NCBI GenBank assembly: GCA_949752745.1 | Contig: OX457027.1 | Span: 88,433,720-88,497,719 of the forward strand | Direction: 5' to 3' | DNA from: Protula sp. h YS-2021 | Lineage: Eukaryota; Annelida; Polychaeta; Sabellida; Serpulidae | DNA: 64,000 bases | Part shown: piece after piece, positions 1 through 13,130 of the stretch | How the letters are laid out: every line of letters begins with the position of its first letter | Position numbering within the stretch: position 1 is the stretch's first letter | Made by a program: the position numbers and the translations under genes | The notes under the pieces: generated by a model | The model's input: the letters and a program-made list of their open reading frames with translations, nothing else | The model's database searches: none | Told to the model about the DNA's origin: nothing

Positions 1-150
1 CTGCCTTTCATGAAAGGATCCATTGACATGCATGCTTTTTCTAGACACAACTGCCCTTTATGAAACGATCAATTAATTCGCATGCTCTTTATAGGCATCG
101 CTGTCCTTTTTGAAATGATCCATTAAGATGCATGCTTTGTCTAGACACCA
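1..150. repeat. 50-bp minisatellite, three diverged copies
   Basis: Three consecutive units of exactly 50 bp start at 1, 51 and 101. Each opens with CTG(C/T)CCTTT-TGAAA and ends with a TAGACACCA-like stretch. The array may continue to the left of the window. No coding potential is visible. Confidence 0.8.
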
Positions 151-2287
151 CTGCAGATACAGGTACAGATAAAGGTGAGTGTTAAGCAATTGCGTTGAAA
201 CAATGTCACAGGATTGATATAAAGAAAAAAGCTGGTGCTCACTCAAAAGAAATAACATAATGTAAAGAATAAAACTGCGAATAAAACTAAAGCAAAAGGT
301 CACCACAATTTTGCAGCAATTATTTGATAATTTTTTTATACTTTACACATGCCATGTTGTATATTATTTTGAAAAGCTCATTTTAAAATAAATGTAACTT
401 GGGTATTCTTTGAGTCCGGAAAGCAGTATACTTGTGGAACCTAGTTTATGTATTTACAACTGGTTGAAATCATAATATATAATTGCAATTTATAAACTTT
501 TCGCGAGTTTCTTTGCAAATAATCAATTCACCTGTAGAATTGCTAAGATAATTGCAATCGCTAACATATTTCAATTATTAAAATATCTGAAATAAAAAGA
601 CGAAGTTAATGCAAATTGGGCAATCGGGTATGGTCAAATTACTTCTAATCAAATTTAAATATCTTACATATTGGTAATAACTACAGTACCTAGAGTTGCA
701 AATTGCGTTTAATATGTTCTGTGGGTTTTGAATTGTTGGTACAGTTGGTACAGTGACTCCTAAGTTTCGCAAAAAATACTTATGTAACACCATACTTCAG
801 CATACATTGACCAACATTATAAGGCTGTTTTGGTCAGAAATGCAGCAAGTCAATTGGATATTGATCCTTTAATAGACCTTTCATTGGCGATTGTTTTATT
901 AGTCAGATAATCTTTATTTTCAAAGCATCGGTTTAAAGTATGACTTTTGGAAATGAGCTGGATTTGTTTGCATCTTAACTTGATATCTTTAGATATTTGT
1001 ATCTTAAGTATCTCGTTTATCAGTGCAATATAGTAGCTTATACATTTACACTTTCAACTTATGCATGTCTTTTGTTCAATAAACGATTTGTTCGGCAAAT
1101 TTATTTTGTCAGCAAAAAACATAGATAGCATTGTTTATTTTCATCTAAAATTGTTTGATTTATTTTAATCTCACTGACTGCTGTGCATAAAACTTTTTGA
1201 TTTTAATGCGTAATTTTAATTCAGAAATCAATCTATATATTATAAATTATCGTTTGATATTTGAAATTTGTTACTCTACCTATTTGAAAATAACATAATC
1301 TGCCTCATTCTCGAAATAATGCTAAAAAGTCCCACATTTCTGTGCGATTAACGTTTTATTAATTTATTTTATATATATTTTTGCGTTACGTTATTTATTG
1401 AAAGCCTACGGTATTAAATGATCCATCAATCAGTCCGAATGATTTTTTCAAATTAACTTCTGTTTGTCTCTCAATTTACTGAATGACGCACAGCTTGAAG
1501 CTACATCGAGTTCTAAGCAGTTATTCTTCTTTTTCTTCTCATTATTATTATATTATTATTATATTATTTTATTGTTATTGTTATTATTATTGTTATTATT
1601 ATCTTATTATTATAAATATTATTGTATTCACTATCATTATTATCAATAATTAATTATGAAAATGCCATAATACTAAAATATAAATAATGTAGTAATATTA
1701 TATAACACTTGAAATTAGGGGACTCGACAATCACTTACGGAATTTCAATTCTAAACACATTATTCAGGATACTGAGCTTGTGTTAATACTCCTCGAAGCC
1801 TTTCAATACACTTTAGCTGCTTAACATTCATAGCGAATCTTGAAATGTTACTGGTACAGTACCCACCATAGCTGTCAGCAAGTGCAGTTTGTGCTACAAG
1901 CGCCAAAATATATATATTGAAATGATACACGATGAAAAAGGAAACTAAAGCAAGAGCATGGCGTTACAAGTACAAATAAAAACAGCAGGCTAAACTCGCC
2001 ATCACATTACTGGCGTTTTCGCGTGTTTCGATTTTAAGATTTAGATACTATTTGGCACTTATTTGAAAACGACAGATTCTATTTTGAATTCGATTGTTTA
2101 CTAAATAAATATTATTTAAATTTTGTAAAAATTTACGGATATTTCAAGTTAAAACAACTTTGTTAGAAAGTAATATTGTCCTTTGAATTATCCTCATGTT
2201 GGCTTGAAAGTTTATGATACTAAATTTAGTTGCCACAGCAACTAATTTCATAGAATTCAAACAATTTGAATGGAATTTAGGCACTGA
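151..2287. other. AT-rich non-coding stretch upstream of copy A
   Basis: No supported exon is seen on either strand. The stretch is strongly AT-rich, with an imperfect TTA/ATT microsatellite at about 1535-1625 that generates a low-complexity reading frame. It contains whatever promoter copy A uses, but I could not identify one. Confidence 0.5.
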
Positions 2288-5200
2288 ATGAATATGAATA
2301 ATTTGAATGTGTTTAGAAATTTAGTCGTGCCTTATATTTTCAGGATATTGATGATGATAACAGAGCCCTGTTTGAGTGAAATGTTTGACCCGTCAGGATA
2401 TAGGATGAATAAAGCAGACGATGGATGTACTGGGCCAATAAACACTCCAGGATTTCAGTTTTATGGTCTGCTACAGTACAACCTTTATGTGCGTATTGTG
2501 AGTTGCTTCATTTCTGTAAAATTTTATATTATTACATTATTCTTTTACGCAACAATCGACTTTTTTCAATATTCCACGTTTTCAATATTATATGTTTAAT
2601 ATAAAAATTCAACTTTTTAATTTATATATCCCATTTTTAATTTTAACATTCTACGTTTTAAATTTAAAATTCTACGTTTTATTTTCAATATTCCACGTTG
2701 TAATTTCAATATGCCACGTATCAGTTTCAATGTTGCACATGTTGTTTTCAATATTCTATGTTTGAAATTAAATAGTCCATGTTAATCTAATTGTACATCT
2801 TCTTGTTATATTTTAAGGTATGTATCAATGGCATTATTACATTTGGAGGTGGAATTATACCGGTTTCAATAATGTCCATACCAATAGCAAATTACCCAAT
2901 GATCGCACCGTTTTGGTCTGACGTTGATACGACATTAGGAGGAGATGTTTTTTATAGGTTAGAGTTATAAATGGTAGCATGTGTTTTCTTAAAACTGAAT
3001 AAATGGCGACTTTAAAATAAACAGATTGTTAGCGTTAAAATTATTTAATTTTACATTTAGCATTTTCTGCAAATGTAGTAATGCGTTTTCCAGACGTAAC
3101 TCGATGCATGTAAACATGTGAGACAACTTATATATTTTAGGCAAGCATCATCTGATGATTTGCACATTATCAGAAAAGGAATTGGAATTGATGGTTTTAC
3201 ACCTTCTTGGGGATTTGTTGCCTCTTGGGTCGGTGTTGTTCAACGTTGGTATGGTGGCGTAAGTATCTCCGTAGCATATATTGAACTTAAAAATTTAAAT
3301 AAAATCAATGAAATATGTGATACACTCACTTTGCACTGACACATTCTTAATGTAGCATTTCCTTCAATTCTTTTTAAAAATTCCTTTTACCTGATTTTAG
3401 TGATTTTGACAAAACGTGGTAAATTTTAGCAATTATTTTACAAATAGTCATTCAGCCAGTAACTTCCCCTGGGATATTTCGCTAAGGAGTTTTATGTGGG
3501 CATTCTTTTGAAAAAAACGAATGAGAACACAAGTACACATAGCATGGAATGCAGTTAAAATGCATGTAAAACAGGACCAATAAATATAAGTGCTTCAATG
3601 GTAACATTAGTTTGCAATAAATAATTTTATTTTATTTGGGGTATGCTAGAAAATGTTACTGAAGATTTTTAGGGTGCATTTTTATACTTCAGCTGATACT
3701 GATAGTTTACACAAAACATTAAAGAACGGTATTTGCACACAATCGTCTTATGTATCATATTGACAAAAGCAAAACATTATATAATATGTGCTATAATCTC
3801 TAAAAGCATCTTGTGTAGCACAGTTGGGTGGAAAAAGCAGTTATGCACGTTCTCTGCGCATCTTGATACCTCACTTGATGAAACTGTTTTAATAAGTCCA
3901 CAAACTGCAAAGAATATGCTGTCTTTAACTTAACAAGAACGACTAAATATTTTGTGCCACTTCTCTTATTATTTTACGCCTTAGGAAAGCAACACATTCC
4001 AAGCTGCCTTGGCCGCAGACGGCACACAGTCATTTGTCATATTTAACTATGAACAGATAACGTGGACTTTTACTTCCACAATTATTCCAGTACGTGTCTA
4101 TGCCCAGGTACAGTACCTTTACCACTGTTCAATAACATTATTTGTTCCATTATTTGTATAAGGTGTAGATTTTGACTAGGTAAAAAAGCACTGCTCTCCT
4201 TATGTATATTACCCTTAACTAAGTACGATATCGTATAGTCTGGTAATAAAAGTACGCAGTAGAGTATTGTAATCTGCATTAATTGAGATCGTCTGTAGCA
4301 TCTCTAGACTAGAGATAAGAAAAGTTTATTCAATCTGATAGAGTGGCCCAGGCATACATGGGTAATCATATTTCATCCGAATTGACACAAAGTTTGGATA
4401 CATAAATTTATTCGAGTAAAATTAGCGACATAGGATTCCTGGCAACAAGGTTGTGCTTTGTAAACAAGTGGAATAACTAGTCTGCAGAATCGTTTTTGCA
4501 ATGGGTCATTAGCAGGCCCCTATATAAATATTACCTTAGAGGATACGTTTTATAAAATGAATGTCAGAAACCAGTGTCATTTTGTGTATTGACCGCTATT
4601 TCAAATAAAAATTCTCTATATGTTCAAACAGTTCCTCATTTAAAGCATAAAGGTATAGTTTCAATAGACAGAAGTCTCTGTTATTCCCTGCTTAAGCTAG
4701 TTCTAATAGAAAGAAAAAAACTAGTCTTATTGATAGGCAATTTCTTACACTGAAAAGCGTTGTAATTATCGATTCTTAATGATAGGCTATTTCTTACACG
4801 GAGAACTGCAATTCATTTGGAGATCTCTGATGCATTGAAATTTGTAGTTTGGCATAACATAGAGAAGGAAACAGTAAGCAATAAATACCTTCCAGTAAAT
4901 TTACGTATCGTAATTTAGAGAAAAATGTATGTTTTATGTAAAAAATATTATTAAAGGTTATTCAGATCAATCGCTAATGAGGTAACGTTGTACTCAAACT
5001 AAATATTGATGTTCTCAAACTTAAAGACAGAGATAGATACATATGTTTATGAGGTTTGTATGCTCTTACAAGTACCTCTAATGCAAAACAAGTGCGATGC
5101 TGTGTTCCAAAGATACCAACGATAGTTCCAGTAATTATAAAATGAAATTAACAACAGCAAAAACAGTATTTATAACTTTGGCTTTGATATTGGAATAAGC

Positions 5201-7214
5201 AATTATTCATGAATTCGAGACCTTATAATTTCGTGACAATTCTGACAATTTGCGATTGGACATGCTATTTCAGCATTAATTCAATAAAGCTTCAGCTTTG
5301 CCTCATGTGGTGGTTTAAGGGGACTACAGATTTTGAAAAGACTCGACTTTAATTTGTTCTCAAATTTATTTTATCGAACTGGAAAACATTCAACCGCTTT
5401 ACTTTCATTTCACCTTTGTCATAGTAATGAGCAGCAAATCCGTCAAAGAATAAAAGTATAGTGTGATACGCAAGCAACTGAAAACAGCAGGACCATTTAA
5501 TATCTGCTGCGTTTTACTCCCCAATACTATTTTAGTGCCTTATGTTTCTGGTGGATCACACTGCGCACCTTGGCCTTTTGTCAGTTTTGCTAAGAATTGT
5601 CAGGAGCACCATAGGTGCCTACTTGCACTACCTGACTGACGTTCACTCAGAGTACTGATCATTTAGGTGCTTTTTCTTGCAGTCCCACTGTCGTTATTAT
5701 CATTGGTAATAAGCCCTCCGGATGCTCTAAGATGCAGGCGCCTGTGCATGTTGTGGCTTAGTGCTATTCATATTAACATATTATGGTTAGGTGCTCTCAA
5801 CACCTTCGCTTTAGTACAGCATCATTACGTGCTTATGGTCAGGTGCTTCACTACCGCCTTCTTCAGTACAGTATCGCAACATGTTTATGATCAGGTGCCT
5901 TAGCATTGCTCCTTGCAGAACAGTGTCATGGCATGTTTGTTGTCTAATGTTTCAGTATCGCCCCTTTTCAATCAAATCTACAGGTCTTAGATTTTTGAGC
6001 AGTTGTAATTATACTTATATTCTTGATGTTTTGTATTGTAATACAGTTAAAAGTAACGTAAAAGTTTAAATATTATCCTATTATTCTAATAGCCTAATAG
6101 CGTTTCTCATAAAACGATTTACTAGAATAAAAGTAAGTACTTTTCTCACTGAAAAATATTAAAGCACAGTCTCAAACATGCACAGTCATAAATAATTCAA
6201 AACTAAGTCGGGAATTAGTATTGATTAGGGTACTGATTTTAGATACGTATCTGATTATACTTGATTAGGTCGGCTTTGACGCAGCAGATGGGAGGAATTA
6301 TTTTGTGCACGAATGGTCTCAGTCTACCGACTCAGCAAAGCTAGCGATGACTTCAAATGTTAATATCCAGGGTCGATACATATATAGAACTGACGGAAGA
6401 AAAATTATACCAGAGCCTTTTTCAACTTGTAAGTTTTATTCACTACAATTTCCTTAAACAGCAGTAAGGACGCCAAGATCCTGCAGTCACACTTACTTAA
6501 TTTAACGCACTTAATCAAACATATTGTAATTCAGTGTGATTTCCAGTTACTAGTTACGTTTTAAAATATCATTGTTAATGGTGTGCAGCCGAATAGAAAG
6601 AATGAAAAATAAAACAGAAAAGATTATGCAAATTCTTAGGTTACCACTTTCTTGCATGGAACAATAAAATACCATTGCTCCAGTGAATACCAGTGAATAG
6701 AAAGAAATCACATTTATGTTAAGGCAGTTTACGGATATATTCAATAAAGGAGTCCAGTACCACTGTAAAGAAGAAACTGTTTCCATAATCAGCTTTCAAT
6801 GCCAACAAAATAAATAAATTGCGCTTTCTTTTTTAAGACACAACGCAGTCAACACAATTGGCCAATGGAACCAGTCCAAGAAATACGATGGAAAGCAACA
6901 GTAAGGAGATGTATTTATTTATAATAGCAGGTTTGTTAAGTGCAGTTCTAGTTTTGATTTGCACTGTTCTTTTGACCATAGTTCTGATGAAGTTTGTGAG
7001 GGGAAATTCTGTGAGAAGTATACGTTGTAGAACCAATGCCACGGAGGGCGATGGCGATCAATACGAAAGTATTTCCTTAAACAGCTTCACCAGCGTGCCC
7101 TTATCTCACGTCGTGCCAGACACAATTGATAGCTATGACAGCAGTGAATTTTCTCACGGGAGAGTAGACGAGTATTTGGTGTCTCGCTGTTGCCAGACCT
7201 CGCCTTCAGGATGA
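2288..7214 (+). CDS. Copy A: NIDO-domain single-pass membrane protein without EGF repeats
   Basis: Six exons are inferred: 2288-2488, 2818-2957, 3141-3258, 3985-4107, 6269-6428 and 6838-7214. Phases match throughout and give about 372 residues. The N terminus is signal-like. Residues about 92-245 form a NIDO (nidogen-type extracellular) domain, with landmarks APFWSDVD, NTFQAALAADGTQSFVIFNY and GRYIYRTDG. The last exon encodes a short stalk, a hydrophobic helix (LFIIAGLLSAVLVLICTVLL) and a tail of about 75 residues with YESI, YDSS and YLVSRCC. This suggests an extracellular binding domain tethered to a tyrosine-containing tail; ligand and pathway are unknown. The exon 1 donor is GTGCGT, weaker than in copy C. 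The start is uncertain: TTTTCAG before 2343 could be an acceptor for a different first exon. Unlike copies B and C there is no EGF exon between 6428 and 6838, but the phase-1 junction joins cleanly. Confidence 0.75.
5740..5965. repeat. Degenerate ~58-bp repeat in intron 4 of copy A
   Basis: About four poorly conserved units share the words TTAGGTGCT, TTCAGTACAGTATCGCA and CATGTTTATG. They lie between the fourth and fifth exons of copy A. The short reading frames across them are by-products of the repeat. Confidence 0.45.
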
Positions 7215-8480
7215 CTTGGATAATGGCATCCACCAAGCACAGAGCAAGACAGCAGCAGGACTGCTTGTTGATTTGGGTACAAGAGACAGCAATTTAAACT
7301 CCCGTTTACTGAACAATCAACTTTTGTATTACAATATAAATTCAGCAGCATAAATTGAAGTCATAAACATAAAAAGGTTAAAGCTTCAGCACAAACTCGG
7401 TTTGCTTAAAGTACATAAATTGCATACTACTTTAATAACTAGCATATCCAAGGTAAGCTATTTTCCTTTACTTACTGACTTCAAGTGTCTTACCACTTAT
7501 ATCAGTAACATTTATATTGCCAGTTGCGAAAATACTATCAGTATTGCTGGCATTCCATGGAGAAATTACAGTTTTATTGGCTGAGATAAAAAGATTCATG
7601 ATTGAAAATTATGCATAAATCCAGTGTAGTAAGGAAACCTTTTCTAGCTGCTTTACTTAGTAGTTCACCTGTTAGCACTTAACTTATATCTCGGACAGTC
7701 CGTTTGGTTTCTGGACCTGCCAGTCCGGCAACTTCTGTTGTTGTAGCGTTGGTACAGTGGGATCACGAGTGTTTTAATGTTTGAAAAACACAATGTGTTT
7801 TGTTTTGTTCAGAGGACATAGTTGCAGAATAAGGCAGTGTTTTCTTATGGAGCATATGGAAACCAGTTACGATCTATCTAATAACAGAGTCAATTTCAAT
7901 ACTTTAGTGTAGTTATGAATGCAAAATTTCACATGTGAAGATTCGCGAATTGTCCCTAATGGCATGGTTTGGTAAGCACAGGAGCCAGTGGCGTCTTAGA
8001 ACAGATCAATATCAAGAGTCTTAATGTAGAGATGTCCCTTTTACATTATATTTTAAGCATAAATTTTAGTGTTATCATTTGATAAAAGGCAGTATTCATA
8101 CTAAAAGGTAAGTTTCTATATAAACCAGTATTAATGTTTATAAGTTACGGTCTCATACCTCAGCAAAAAAGAGTACTTTTCTTTCTACATTCCTGCTAGT
8201 CTGACTTCAATTCACGGGGCGACCTTAGCAACAATAGAGCAATAACGGAGCCTGTTTCTTTGGGGGTATGCCCACCATTGGACCTCACCTAAGAATTCAT
8301 AATGAATCCAGTTGTATTGACTACTTATCCATAGTTTTAGCCTGACCTGCTCAAATCAGCAAAATTTCTTTTTGGTTGTATCATTTGGTGTGTGTCTTGT
8401 ATCTAGCATATCTCCATTACAGCTATAGACAGTCTTGACGATTACAGCAAATGTACGATAATCAATTTGAACGCTATGTC
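7215..8480. other. Intergenic, no gene seen
   Basis: This is the 3' flank of copy A. No ORF with family resemblance, no recognisable RNA gene and no clear repeat was found. No canonical AATAAA was found close to the stop codon. Confidence 0.4.
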
Positions 8481-8499
8481 TATTTCTATTTGCTTATTT

Positions 8500-8870
8500 T
8501 TATGAGATCGTTTTCGAGATAATGGTCAACTTCCGATTTTTGCCATTGACCATAATGGAAATGGTCAATGTCACAGAGGTAACTCTTATATATGGTCTTT
8601 CAAGGCGATACCGTCGTAAATAAGCTCAAAAATACTCTGTCTCTAACCGTTTTGAGATAATGGTCAATTTCCGGCTTTTGACATTGACCATGACCGAGGA
8701 CGTCAATGTCACTGAGGTTCCTCTTATATAGCGCCTTTTAGAACCAAAGAGTCGAAAATAAGCTCAAAATCAGTAATCATGTTTGAGGTATTGGTCAACT
8801 TTCGGTTCTCGACCTTGACCAGGACCAAATGTACAGTCAGCTTGCACAAACATGCTTTAATCGCTCTTAT
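8500..8870. repeat. 137-bp repeat family, reverse orientation, ~2.5 copies
   Basis: Units contain TTTTGAGATAATGGTCAA, TTGACCATGACC and a segment reading AAAATAAGCTCAAAA. They are the inverse orientation of the tandem array at 10.69-11.56 kb, so the same family flanks this 3 kb stretch head-to-head. Confidence 0.6.
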
Positions 8871-8979
8871 TGTGAAAAGTTGGGCGATCAATATGCCTAT
8901 GCTTATATCATACCAAGTACCTTAACTGCGAACTCAAAGCTTTTGCCTTCTTTATAAAGAACGTGAATGGCAACATTTC

Positions 8980-9260
8980 AATGTTCATTTTTGCATATTA
9001 AATGTTAATGAGTTTCTGCAAAAATTGAGCTGGACCAACTACGCATAGTACTTTATGTCTTGGCCAAATTTGATTATCCTAGCTTTAGCCATCTCAGAGA
9101 AGTTTGCGTGACGAGGTTTTCAAATTTCAATGTCATTTTTGCAAATAAAATGTTCATGATTTTCTAAAAAATTGAGCTGGAGCAACAAGACATGCTGCAT
9201 TATGTCTGTAAAATTTGGTCGTCCTAGCCTTGGTCTCCTCAGATGAGTTCCAGTGACAAG
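8980..9260. repeat. Two-copy ~125-bp direct repeat
   Basis: Two units share TGCAAATAAAATGTT, AAAATTGAGCTGGA-CAAC and TTATGTCT-AAATTTG, followed by CCTAGC and a CTCAGA-GAG segment. Non-coding. Confidence 0.5.
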
Positions 9261-10204
9261 ATTTTGAAGGTAAAAAGTTATTATGCAGGAATACTTTACA
9301 AATTCATTAAATCAGGGGATTGACAATCGCCAGGTGTAATAACTGTAAGGTATGGTTTACAATATAAGAACGTCCTGCTCTATATTTATAAGCTATTTTC
9401 ATAGCTCTGTTGAATTTGCAAAGAAATGCTCGAGAAGAATTTGTTATATCTGTGATTAATAGATATTTTAGCAACCAGATTTTTTCACAAGCCTGAAAGA
9501 AACTCCAGACTTTTGTCTGGACATTTCCTTTCCTGTGCACAACAATCTAAAAATTGTTTGACTTTATACTGCGACTAAAATTTGGAGATGAATGATTTTA
9601 TTAAATAGATGAGAATTTCAAGACACAGCGACCCTGTGTGGTCAGAATGTGTAGTTAAATTTAGTTGTTAGCTTTTAATTGTTATTTGATTTTATAGAAA
9701 CATCCGATTAAACTCTTAAATAAACCATTGTCCTACTCCTATTACTAAAATAGAAAATAAAAATGAACAATTAGTAAAACGAGATGTACAATGAATATTT
9801 CAAGATGTTACTATAAGGGATTAAAATAAATAAATTTGTTAATATACATGACCCTAATTACCAACCATTTTGCTTTCTTATTTCTATTCATCAATATTCA
9901 GTGTTAATACATTGAACACGCATGGCGAACAAACACTTGACAGAAAGCAAATGCCATGTTTTATAAGTAAAGGGAGTGGGAACAGGCTGTACGATGTTAT
10001 TGATCTCTTATCGTATCTTCACAGTAAATGATTACAGACTTAAGCTCGTCTATTCTTGGTGCTGCTTCCATTCCCTGCTAAAACACCTTGAGGCACATTT
10101 GTATAGATATTTCCCACTTACAAACATAGTTTGTAAATGGGTATACTTTGCAAAGAATTCTGGCTGTTTATTCCTTCCTTTTTTGTTTGGTTTTGTTTTG
10201 TTTT

Positions 10205-10540
10205 TTTTCCGTCACGGAGGGTTCCAGAAAACTCCTCCTACGCTATTTGACGTAGAGCAATGAAATTTCACACAGAGATAGATGATGAGGAGATGTCGTG
10301 AAATCCGCAAATGTTTTTTACCTTGACCTTCAAGGTGAAGGTCAAATTGAGGTCAGAGCTTTTTTACCTCAAAGTGGTTTCCAGAAAACTCCTCCTACAC
10401 GATTTTTAGTAGAAAGACGGCATTTGGCAGGGACATAGAGAGTAATGAGTTGTCTTGAAAGCTGCAAAATTTATTGACCTTGACCTTCAAGGTCAAGGTC
10501 AAATTGAGGTCAAACTATTTTTTTCAAAAACCTATTCAAT
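10205..10540. repeat. Two-copy ~175-bp repeat with AGGTCA palindromes
   Basis: Each unit begins near TTCCAGAAAACTCCTCCTAC and carries a TTGACCTTCAAGGT(C/G)AAGGTCAAATTGAGGTCA-type segment. The second copy (about 10474-10502) is a near-perfect inverted arrangement of four AGGTCA half-sites. Non-coding. Confidence 0.6.
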
Positions 10541-10689
10541 CACGAAAAATTGCTGGAAATAGCTCTCAAATCCTTATTTCAACAAGTGTACGATGTCAGT
10601 AGGTAGTAACATCATGGATGAAATCTCGACATTCAGTGTCAAGGTCAAAGTCATGTGACTTTTGTATACTGAAATCCTTTAGAGAAAAA

Positions 10690-11560
10690 TTGTCCATTGT
10701 CTCGAAAACGGTTAGAAATAGAGCGATTTTGAGCTTATTTTCGACCCTTTGAACCTAAAAGACGTTATATTAGAGGTCTCTCGGTGATATTAACCTCCTC
10801 GTCATGGTCAAGCTCAAAACCAGAAGTTGACCATTATCTCGAAAACGGTTAGAAATAGAGTGATTTTAAGCTTATTTTCGACCCTTTGACCTTTGAACCT
10901 AAAAGACGTTATATAAGAGGTATCTCGGTGATGTTGACCTCCTCGTCATGGTCAAGGTTAAAACCCGGAAGTATACCATTATCTCGAAAACGGTTAGAGA
11001 TGGAGCGATTTTGAGCTTTTTTCCACCCTTTGGGCCTAAAAGACGTTTTATGAGAGGAAGCGCGGTTACCTTGACCTCCTCCGTCATGGTCAAGGTCAAA
11101 AACCGGAAGTTGAAGATTATCTCGAAAACGGTTAGAGATAGAGCGATTCTGAGCTTATTTTCGACCCTTTGAACCTAAAAGACGTTATATAAGAGGTATC
11201 TCGGTGATAGTGACCTACTCGTCATGGTCAAGCTCAAAACCAGAAGTTGACCATTATCTCGAAAACGGTTAGAAATAGAGTGATTTTAAGCTTATTTTCG
11301 ACCCTTTGGGCGTAAAAGACGTTATATAAGAGGTATCTCGGTGATATTGATCTCCTCGTTATGGTCAAGGTTAAAACCAGAAGTTGACTATTATCTCGAA
11401 AACGGTTAGAGATAGAGCGATTTTGAGCTTATTTTCGACCCTTTCGGCCTAAAAGACGATATATAAGAGGAGCCTCGGTGATATTGACCTCCTCGTCATG
11501 GTCAAGGTTAAAACCAGAAGTTGACTATTATCTCAAAAACGGTTAGAAAACTGAATTTGA
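10690..11560. repeat. 137-bp tandem repeat, seven copies
   Basis: The word CTCGAAAACGGTTAG (one variant CTCAAAAACGG) recurs near 10703, 10838, 10980, 11121, 11258, 11395 and 11531, a spacing of about 135-142 bp. Each unit also has CTTATTTTCGACCCTTT and CTCGTCATGGTCAAG. The reading frames on both strands here are repeat artefacts. Confidence 0.85.
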
Positions 11561-12033
11561 TTTTTTGAGATAACATTATATTTACTTCGATGTCCTTGTT
11601 CATGATAATAATTCGGAAGCTGACAATTATGTCGAAAGACTGAAAAATGTGTCTTTGACCAGATAGATTGTACCATTGCAAGTGGGTGTCATTTCGCTAC
11701 GTGTAGTGAAATTCGGTCTAGTTGCATTTCGTTTTAGGCTTAATTATTATGCATCAAATACATCATGGGTGATAATATCTTATCCAGTATAGATACTCTT
11801 TTAAAAATATTGATACAGAAGTGACAATCACAATCGGTAATCACTTCAAGCACATTGATATTTTCTGGCAAAAACATTAAATCGTGATTAAATAGCTACT
11901 TTAGCATAACAGTCACTGGTTGCTGTCATTACATACAGGGTCAAATTTGATATTTTTGAGCGTGTTCTTATTTTACTTGTTTCAACTTCCTGTACATTTT
12001 CTTAAGGCTTCAGATTTAGAATTTTACTTAAAC

Positions 12034-12040
12034 TAATAAA
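12034..12040 (+). promoter_or_regulatory. Possible TATA-like element of copy B
   Basis: TAATAAAGGGGCTGCAAC lies about 95 bp upstream of the copy B start codon. The corresponding place in copy C reads TATAAGGCAGTTTTGCAAC, so the TA-rich core and the GCAAC after it are shared. This is suggestive only. Confidence 0.3.
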
Positions 12041-13072
12041 GGGGCTGCAACTTTTCGTGTTAAGTTGCTCTGATAACGAAGAAATATCATTTGATTATTA
12101 TCTATTTTGGAGAACTAAAATACAAAGTATGTCTTCAAATTTCAAGAAGCTTATTACATTTGGAATATTGACTATTGTCCGGTTATGCATGAGTGAAATG
12201 TTCAACACGTCAGGGACCCCAATGATCAAGGCTAAAGATGCCTTTACACATCCAATTTCCATCCCAGAGTTTTATATTTTTTGGACGAGCATAGTCAACA
12301 CTTTTTTTATGTATGTCACATTAATATGTCGATAGATCTAATAAACAAAATTAAATGAAACGGATAAAATATTGTCATTGTTGCTTTAAATTAAAGGTAA
12401 ATTGAACTTAAAATCTTTTAAAGAATTAAACAATTGTTGAAAATAACAATATGATATGATATAACAGGAATAACATTATGATACTGAACTTTGAAAATTC
12501 TTTTTAAAATATTATACCATCAATGAACTTGCGTTCTTTAAGGTGTGTATCAACGGAATTATAACCTTCGAAGGTTAAGGGCATTCTACCGGCTTTCTTT
12601 TTGCCTATTCCTAGGCACAACATCCAGTGATTGCTCCACTCTGGTCAGATATTGACACCACTCTAGGTGGTGATGTTTATTACAGGTTAGAATAATCTTG
12701 GCCACACATCAACGTCACAAGAATACATCATCCAAACATCTGTAAAGAATTCTCCCTGGTATCCGTTTGGAGGCATTTCTGCCAATCTTTCTTTGCAAAT
12801 CGTCTAACGAATTTCTCTCTTCTCTAAGGCTTAAAATCCTAGTTAATAATGTATTTTTACATATTTATGAAGATTATTCCACCTTTACAACAAATTCCAA
12901 TTTTTATTATGGTTTCAAACAGTGAAAAACACTCCACCTTTTGCTAATCTTTTGTTCATTTCCGGTTTGAATGTGATGAAGGTCAATTATAAGTGTGACA
13001 GAATTGATATTGAATTGATTTTAGACTTACCTATTTGATGCTATATTATATTACACCAGTTTCGTTGTGGAT

Positions 13073-13073
13073 A

Positions 13074-13105
<32 letters not shown>

Positions 13106-13130
13106 GATTATTATTATTATTATTATTATA
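13073..13130. repeat. (TTA)n microsatellite
   Basis: About 58 bp of TTA repeats with one GATTA interruption, in intron 2 of pseudogene copy B. Confidence 0.9.
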
